From Thermoplasmata archaeon (lineage in GTDB: Archaea; Thermoplasmatota; E2; UBA202; DSCA01): a stretch of 10,605 bases of DNA. The stretch covers positions 1 through 10,605 of the forward strand of contig VBQP01000025.1 of the NCBI GenBank assembly GCA_008297795.1, given 5' to 3'. The notes beneath the pieces were generated by a model. It was given only the letters and a program-made list of their open reading frames with translations, did no database searches and was not told the DNA's origin. Made by a program: the position numbers and the translations under genes. The first letter of the stretch is position 1, and the number at the start of each line of letters is the position of its first letter. Shown one piece after another: positions 6,954-10,605 of the stretch.

Positions 6954-7976
6954 TTAGAGTTTTTCCTGCTTTATTTTCTCCCTTGCTTCCTCCACCACTT
7001 TGTTGGTAAAAAAAAGGTTGTGGATTGTGGCAAGCCTCGGTCCAAGCGGGTCTTTCTCCTTGAAAAGATGATTGAGATAGTCAAGAGAAAAATTTCTGCA
7101 GGTATAGCAATTGCATCCGTCCTGGATAACATCGCCCCTGACCTTCGCCCTCCCGAGATTTATTCTTCCATTATCTGTAAAAATTGTTCCATGGCGGGCA
7201 TTTCTTGTTGGAAATGCGCTGTCGAATATGTCTATGCCCATTTTTATTCCCCTGATTATATCATCGGCTGAGCCCACGCCCATAAGATGGCGCGGCTTGT
7301 TTTTCGGCAGGTAGGGCAACGTTGCTTCTACCATGCGGTGCATCTCTTCTTTTGGCTCGCCTATGCACAGACCGCCGATGGCAAATCCATCGAATTCCAT
7401 TCCGGCAATGGATTTTGCACATCTCACACGCTCTTCCTCAAATGTCCCTCCCTGGAGTATGGCAAATCTGCCCCTGCCCTGGCATCTCTCAGCCCACTTT
7501 ATCGTCTTATCAACAGATTCAGCAACTCTCTCCCTTGTGTAGGGATAGGCAGGGCAGTCATCCAGCGATAGGGCGATGTCAACTCCGAGTTTCTCCTGCA
7601 CCTCCATTGACTTTTCCGGGGTGAAAATGTCAGGCTTTCCATCTGGCATCAAAAAAGCGACTCCGTCGCTACCAACCTCTGAAGGAAATTTCTTTATGGG
7701 TTGAAAGCCACCGCTGTCACTCATCACAAAACCTCTCCAGCCCATGAACTCGTGTATGCCGCCAGCCCTTTCTATGAGTTCCATGCCTCTGCGATAAAGG
7801 TGGAGAGAGTTAACTATTATGCCCCTGCATCCTGCTTCCCATGCTTCTTCAGGCGTGAGTGTTTTTATCACGGCTTTTGTTGCAACAGGGAGAAAAACAG
7901 GCGTTTCAAATTCCCCATGGGGTGTTTTTAAAATACCTGCCCTCGCATTTCCATGGCTGGCTACTATTTCGAACAT
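6954..7976 (-). CDS. tgt: Bacterial-type tRNA-guanine transglycosylase
   Basis: Tgt swaps guanine 34 in GUN-anticodon tRNAs for the queuosine precursor preQ1. The 340-residue protein has the TGT barrel without the PUA-containing C-terminal part of archaeal archaeosine TGT. Key residues are Asp87 in SDSGGFQ (base recognition), Asp139 and Cys141 in LDDCPAYP, Asp252 in FDSAFPTRNARHG (nucleophile), GGLCIGE (201-207), and the zinc site Cys288, Cys290, Cys293 and His319. A bulky residue (Ile205) where bacterial enzymes have Val, plus Cys141, agrees with preQ1 rather than queuine as substrate. The tail after the zinc His is about 25 residues shorter than in E. coli. The ATG at 7976, four bases after the queA stop and preceded by AGGGGATGAT, is preferred to an ATG at 8018 that overlaps queA. 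Confidence 0.93.
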   Translation of the reverse strand: MFEIVASHGNARAGILKTPHGEFETPVFLPVATKAVIKTLTPEEAWEAGCRGIIVNSLHLYRRGMELIERAGGIHEFMGWRGFVMSDSGGFQPIKKFPSEVGSDGVAFLMPDGKPDIFTPEKSMEVQEKLGVDIALSLDDCPAYPYTRERVAESVDKTIKWAERCQGRGRFAILQGGTFEEERVRCAKSIAGMEFDGFAIGGLCIGEPKEEMHRMVEATLPYLPKNKPRHLMGVGSADDIIRGIKMGIDIFDSAFPTRNARHGTIFTDNGRINLGRAKVRGDVIQDGCNCYTCRNFSLDYLNHLFKEKDPLGPRLATIHNLFFTNKVVEEAREKIKQEKL

Positions 7977-7980
7977 GATA

Positions 7981-9108
7981 TCATCCCCTATGCGCCCTCC
8001 CAATAATAAGCATTGCATCTCCGAAACTCAGAAATCGATAGTTACGCTTCAATGCCTCATCATATGCTTTCATTACTGCATCTTTCCCCGCGTATGCACT
8101 AACAAGCAGGAGGGGTGTTGACTTAGGGAGATGAAAATTTGTGAGGATTGAAGTGATCGGGGAGTCAAATTCATATCCCGGATAAATGAAAAGGTCGCTC
8201 CATCCACTTCCTGCCCTCACCTCTCCGTCCGAAGATGAACTTTCCAGGGTTTTAACTGCGGTTGTGCCAACTGCCACAATATTTGCCCCTCTGCTGCTTG
8301 CCCTGTTTATCTCCTCTGCAACTTTCTCACTTATTTCGTAAAATTCCGCCTCCATTCTGTGCTCCTCTACATTTCTCGAACGTATGGGCATGAAAGTCCC
8401 TATTCCAACATGCAAAGTTATGTATGAAATTATGACCCCCTTACTTTTCAATTCTTCAATCATTTCCTCAGTAAAGTGCAGCCCGGCGGTGGGGGCGGCG
8501 ACGGAACCCTTCTCCCTTGCAAAAACACTCTGATACATCTCTGCTGTTTCCTTATCCACCTCCTCCCTTATATATGGGGGAAGAGGCATCTCTCCCATCT
8601 CCTCAAGTTCTTCCATGCTCAGCGGGATTTCCACGATGCACTTTCCCCCCTCTTTCTCCACCACCACGCCCTCCACCTCCGCCCTCCCCCCTCCGCCATC
8701 TTCCCCGCTGTTTCCTTTACTGCCCCTACTGCCATCCGCCCCATTATTTTCATTTCCTTCATATTCTGTATTTTTGCCAGCATATCTCTCAAAAATTATT
8801 TTTGTGCCCTCCCTCACCTTTCCCTTTATGAGACAATTGAAAAGATTGCCATTGTTGCCGAGCAAAAGCACCTCCAGTTTTCCGCCCGTCTCCTTTCTTG
8901 CATGAAGTCTTGCATGCATAACTTTTGTGTCGTTGAGAACTATGACATCCCCGGGCATCAGATAATCAGAAAGTTCATAGAAAATGTGGTGTTTTATGCT
9001 TCCGTCCTCCGAGTCCAGAACAAGGAGTTTGCATCTGTCACGCGGCACGGCAGGTCTCTGGGCAATTGCATTCTTGGGCAGAGGGTAATCAAATTCGTCT
9101 ATGAGCAT
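7981..9108 (-). CDS. queA: S-adenosylmethionine:tRNA ribosyltransferase-isomerase
   Basis: QueA transfers and rearranges the ribosyl part of S-adenosylmethionine onto preQ1 in tRNA, making epoxyqueuosine. All family landmarks are present in the 375-residue product: FDYPLPKNAIAQRP at the N-terminus (6-19), GDVIVLNDTKVMHARL (53-68), GGKLEVLLL (75-83), GSVAAPTAGLHFTEEM (201-216), LHVGIGTFMPIR (232-243), GTTAVKTLES (281-290), YPGYEF (309-314), NFHLPKSTPLLLVSAYAG (324-341) and YRFLSFGDAMLI (357-368). It is about 20 residues longer than E. coli QueA (356) because of a low-complexity Gly/Asn/Ser/Glu segment at about 112-142. It starts 6 bases after the zinc-ribbon gene and ends 4 bases before tgt. 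The queA-tgt order is common in bacteria, which suggests transfer as a unit. Confidence 0.97.
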   Translation of the reverse strand: MLIDEFDYPLPKNAIAQRPAVPRDRCKLLVLDSEDGSIKHHIFYELSDYLMPGDVIVLNDTKVMHARLHARKETGGKLEVLLLGNNGNLFNCLIKGKVREGTKIIFERYAGKNTEYEGNENNGADGSRGSKGNSGEDGGGGRAEVEGVVVEKEGGKCIVEIPLSMEELEEMGEMPLPPYIREEVDKETAEMYQSVFAREKGSVAAPTAGLHFTEEMIEELKSKGVIISYITLHVGIGTFMPIRSRNVEEHRMEAEFYEISEKVAEEINRASSRGANIVAVGTTAVKTLESSSSDGEVRAGSGWSDLFIYPGYEFDSPITSILTNFHLPKSTPLLLVSAYAGKDAVMKAYDEALKRNYRFLSFGDAMLIIGRAHRG

Positions 9109-9114
9109 TTTGAA

Positions 9115-9693
9115 CTACTTGGATTTCTTCAAAAATGGCAGCCCTGTCTTTTCGTTAACTTTTATCTCGTAGCCCTCAGGTTTGGCACACGGCTCTGCAT
9201 CGTCCTTTCCGTTCTTGCTGAAGAAATAAATGCGCTGTTTCCTTCCTCCCCTGAGCGTCACTTCTTTTGTGTAAAGTGTGTAATCTCCGTATTTGAACGG
9301 CGAATCCTCAACTGTTTCCCATTCCGGCAGTTCCTCCTCCACCTCCACCTCGTCCTCCGGAATTTCGACACCTACCTCGAGCACTTCCAGCACCTCTGTT
9401 TCGCCTTCCTCCTCCTCTTCCTCTTCTTCCTCCTCGACAAGATAAATGCTCGGTTTCAATTCCTCTATTTCCCTTCCGTCAACAGCGACAATTTCACCTT
9501 CTTCAACCCTCCATCTCGGAGCCTCTATTTCCGCTGCAACGCTCCTGCTTATCCTGCTGCATACCGTGCACAGATAATCCCTCTCCCCCTCAGGAACTAT
9601 TTCCTCGCATTCCTCGCAGGGCAAATAATCAAGAACCATTCTGACGTGTTCCAACTCGTGCTCGTCAACCATATCAGATATATGAAAAGCCAT
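9115..9693 (-). CDS. Acidic zinc-ribbon protein of unknown function
   Basis: I do not know the function. The 192-residue product has three parts. Residues 20-50 hold two CxxC pairs, CEEC (26-29) and CTVC (42-45), a likely zinc ribbon. Residues 60-130 are very acidic, with ten consecutive Glu at 87-96. Residues 133-192 form a basic, compact block: KYGDYTLYTKEVTLRGGRKQ, then IYFFSKNGK and a closing GYEIKVNEKTGLPFLKK. I recall similar C-terminal blocks in other archaeal small proteins of unknown role, which suggests a real domain. The ATG at 9693 is chosen because the frame further upstream overlaps the neighbouring surface-protein gene and has no similarity. It is the first gene of the operon with queA, tgt, pyrF and pyrE, so a role near RNA or nucleotides is possible but only by association. 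Confidence 0.8.
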   Translation of the reverse strand: MAFHISDMVDEHELEHVRMVLDYLPCEECEEIVPEGERDYLCTVCSRISRSVAAEIEAPRWRVEEGEIVAVDGREIEELKPSIYLVEEEEEEEEEEGETEVLEVLEVGVEIPEDEVEVEEELPEWETVEDSPFKYGDYTLYTKEVTLRGGRKQRIYFFSKNGKDDAEPCAKPEGYEIKVNEKTGLPFLKKSK

Positions 9694-9743
9694 GTTAAAA
9701 ACCTTTTGGGAAAAATTTGGGAAAAGGAGGGGAAAGAGGCAGA
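9694..9743 (-). promoter_or_regulatory. Probable promoter region of the zinc-ribbon/queA/tgt/pyrFE operon
   Basis: This 50-base gap follows the surface-protein stop. Read on the minus strand it begins with a C/T-rich run (CTCTTTCCCCTCCTTTTCCC), which could end the upstream transcript. It then has an 11-base-period direct repeat (TTTGGGAAAA on the plus strand at 9705-9714 and 9716-9725) and AAATTTTTCCC, an A/T-rich stretch about 15-25 bases before the ATG at 9693. No strong TATA box is present, so read-through from upstream is also possible. Confidence 0.35.
9705..9725. repeat. Two direct copies of TTTGGGAAAA, 11-base period
   Basis: Exact copies at 9705-9714 and 9716-9725 are separated by a single A, about one DNA helical turn apart. 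They lie 12-32 bases before the start codon of the operon's first gene, where a TATA box or an operator would be expected. Seen directly; any regulatory role is inferred. Confidence 0.6.
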
Positions 9744-10605
9744 TTATATCCACCAGTACGGCTCGACCTGCCACTGGCTCTGCCCGCTCACGAACACGAA
9801 TGCACCTTCGCCCATGAGCATGTCGAAGTTGTAACTGCCAAGCGCCGTGATATATTCTGCAACCCATGTCTGTTCCTGTGCATTCCACTTTGCAATCTTT
9901 ATGCAGTGCATTATGTTGTCCGCAATGTCCTCTGCAGGTGAGTACATTATGTAGGGCCAGCCAATGAGATTGTATCCTGGATACAACGTCATGTTTATCG
10001 TTGGCTGGTACAATTTACCGAGGAACTGTACATTCGTATTCTCTGTTACAAATACGAAATAACCTGAAGCATTGTCAATTTCAAAGTCTTCGCCAAAGCC
10101 GTTTACATAACTCACATATTTCTGGTGTATGTTGTCCCACATTGTTACAATTGTGCAGTGTGGTATCATGCCCATCAAATCAGATGCATTCTGGACGCTA
10201 TGATTGAATGCAGGCGTTATCAAATTCCATCCCTGATACAGCATGAGTCCAAGCCATGGGTCGAAGTGTATGTTGTCATATGAATGATTTCCATAGAGCC
10301 AGTCGCCGTTACCCTCTGCATATTTTAATGTTATTGGATCCCGCTGGTTGCCACTGCTGTCCGGTCCATTTGCTGCACCCCACCAGTTCATTGTTGCATT
10401 TATCCAGGGTGTTCCTGCAGACTCGTTAATATCATACATCAGGCCATACCACCAGTTGCCATAAATATAGTTGTAGTGTATCTGTGTGTCAACATTCTCG
10501 TAGCCATCCCAGTCGTTTCCTCCGAGTACATAGATGCCCACGTCATTTCTTGTTATGGTATTGTACAAGATGGTTGTATGATTTGAGTCTGCACCGATAT
10601 GTATT
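9744..10605 (-). CDS. Parallel-beta-helix surface protein, C-terminal part (start outside the window)
   Basis: The frame stays open to the right edge, so only the last 286 residues are seen. Residues 1-75 have beta-helix (PbH1/NosD-like) repeats, such as TILYNTITRNDVGIYV and IHYNYIYGNWWYGL. NWWGAANGPDSSGN (73-86) and FDPWLG (114-119) are the cap motif often found at the end of such helices. Two related modules of about 75 residues follow, at 121-196 (LMLYQGWNLITP ... GYFVFV) and 205-280 (MTLYPGYNLIGWP ... GAFVFV), each with a central W-x-x-x-x-Q stretch. Many N-x-S/T sites and aromatic residues fit an extracellular glycoprotein. The protein ends in EPYWWI, with no membrane anchor. It probably binds polysaccharide or forms part of the cell surface; no enzymatic residues can be assigned. 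A signal peptide would lie outside the window. Confidence 0.82.
   Translation of the reverse strand, partial: IHIGADSNHTTILYNTITRNDVGIYVLGGNDWDGYENVDTQIHYNYIYGNWWYGLMYDINESAGTPWINATMNWWGAANGPDSSGNQRDPITLKYAEGNGDWLYGNHSYDNIHFDPWLGLMLYQGWNLITPAFNHSVQNASDLMGMIPHCTIVTMWDNIHQKYVSYVNGFGEDFEIDNASGYFVFVTENTNVQFLGKLYQPTINMTLYPGYNLIGWPYIMYSPAEDIADNIMHCIKIAKWNAQEQTWVAEYITALGSYNFDMLMGEGAFVFVSGQSQWQVEPYWWI

Noticed and set aside
6954..7976. Archaeosine TGT (arcTGT)
   Set aside because: The protein is too short, has no PUA region, and has bacterial-type residues at the substrate-selecting positions; the adjacent queA also argues for queuosine.
7977..8018. A tgt start at the ATG 8018, adding 14 residues
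   Set aside because: It overlaps the end of queA, and the added residues precede the usual family start; the ATG at 7976 has a good ribosome-binding sequence and the typical 4-base gap.
9362..9460. A repeat array suggested by the recurring CCTCCT/CTTCCT units on the plus strand
   Set aside because: It is simply GAG/GAA coding for the poly-Glu and acidic linker; there are no spacers or fixed unit length, so it is not a CRISPR or satellite array.
9694..9743. A preQ1 riboswitch ahead of the queuosine operon
   Set aside because: The 50-base gap has no stem-loop or pseudoknot pattern that I can see, only a direct repeat and a pyrimidine run.
8476..9834. A 452-codon plus-strand open frame opposite queA and the zinc-ribbon gene
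   Set aside because: It lies antisense to two genes with clear family motifs. Its product is rich in His, Phe, Leu, Pro and Ser as expected from reversed Glu/Lys-rich codons, and it shows no domain.
9694..9888. A 65-residue N-terminal extension of the zinc-ribbon protein
   Set aside because: It would overlap the end of the surface-protein gene in another frame, is rich in Arg/Cys/Leu without pattern, and the ATG at 9693 gives a sensible start.

Overview
The window looks like a piece of a euryarchaeal chromosome, most likely from the Thermoplasmata side (sediment or marine lineages). The grounds are a clear archaeal RadA recombinase, a Taw2-type wyosine enzyme, AT-rich boxes at archaeal promoter spacing, tightly packed genes, and secreted proteins built from modules common in that group. 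The lineage call is inference; no rRNA gene is present to test it.

Layout. Positions 1-1265 (minus) hold most of a secreted C10 (streptopain-type) cysteine peptidase whose 3' end lies beyond the left edge. Upstream of it on the same strand (1326-2297) is a secreted protein with a beta-sandwich domain, a PKD-like domain and a short hydrophobic tail. A divergent spacer (2298-2464) separates these from a plus-strand group: taw2 (2465-3487), radA (3524-4459, with its own TATA-like box) and hypE (4461-5495, one base after radA). hypE converges on a five-gene minus-strand cluster, read from right to left: an acidic zinc-ribbon protein (9115-9693), queA (7981-9108), tgt (6954-7976), pyrF (6216-6932) and pyrE (5504-6211). 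Gaps in this cluster are 4 to 21 bases, so it is almost certainly one operon. The right end (9744-10605, minus) is the C-terminal part of a large parallel-beta-helix surface protein whose start lies outside the window.

How the genes fit together. Taw2 acts on wybutosine-type G37 derivatives in tRNA-Phe. QueA and a bacterial-type Tgt are the last-but-one and base-exchange steps of queuosine synthesis at tRNA position 34. PyrE and PyrF complete UMP synthesis, and both have unusual active-site motifs. HypE indicates a [NiFe] hydrogenase elsewhere in the genome. The secreted peptidase and surface proteins suit a cell that degrades external protein.

The most notable point is the queA-tgt pair: a bacterial-style queuosine module inside an archaeal operon, led by an uncharacterised zinc-ribbon protein with a conserved-looking C-terminal block. 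No gene-free stretch longer than 300 bases exists. I saw no tRNA or rRNA gene, CRISPR array, insertion sequence or integrase.
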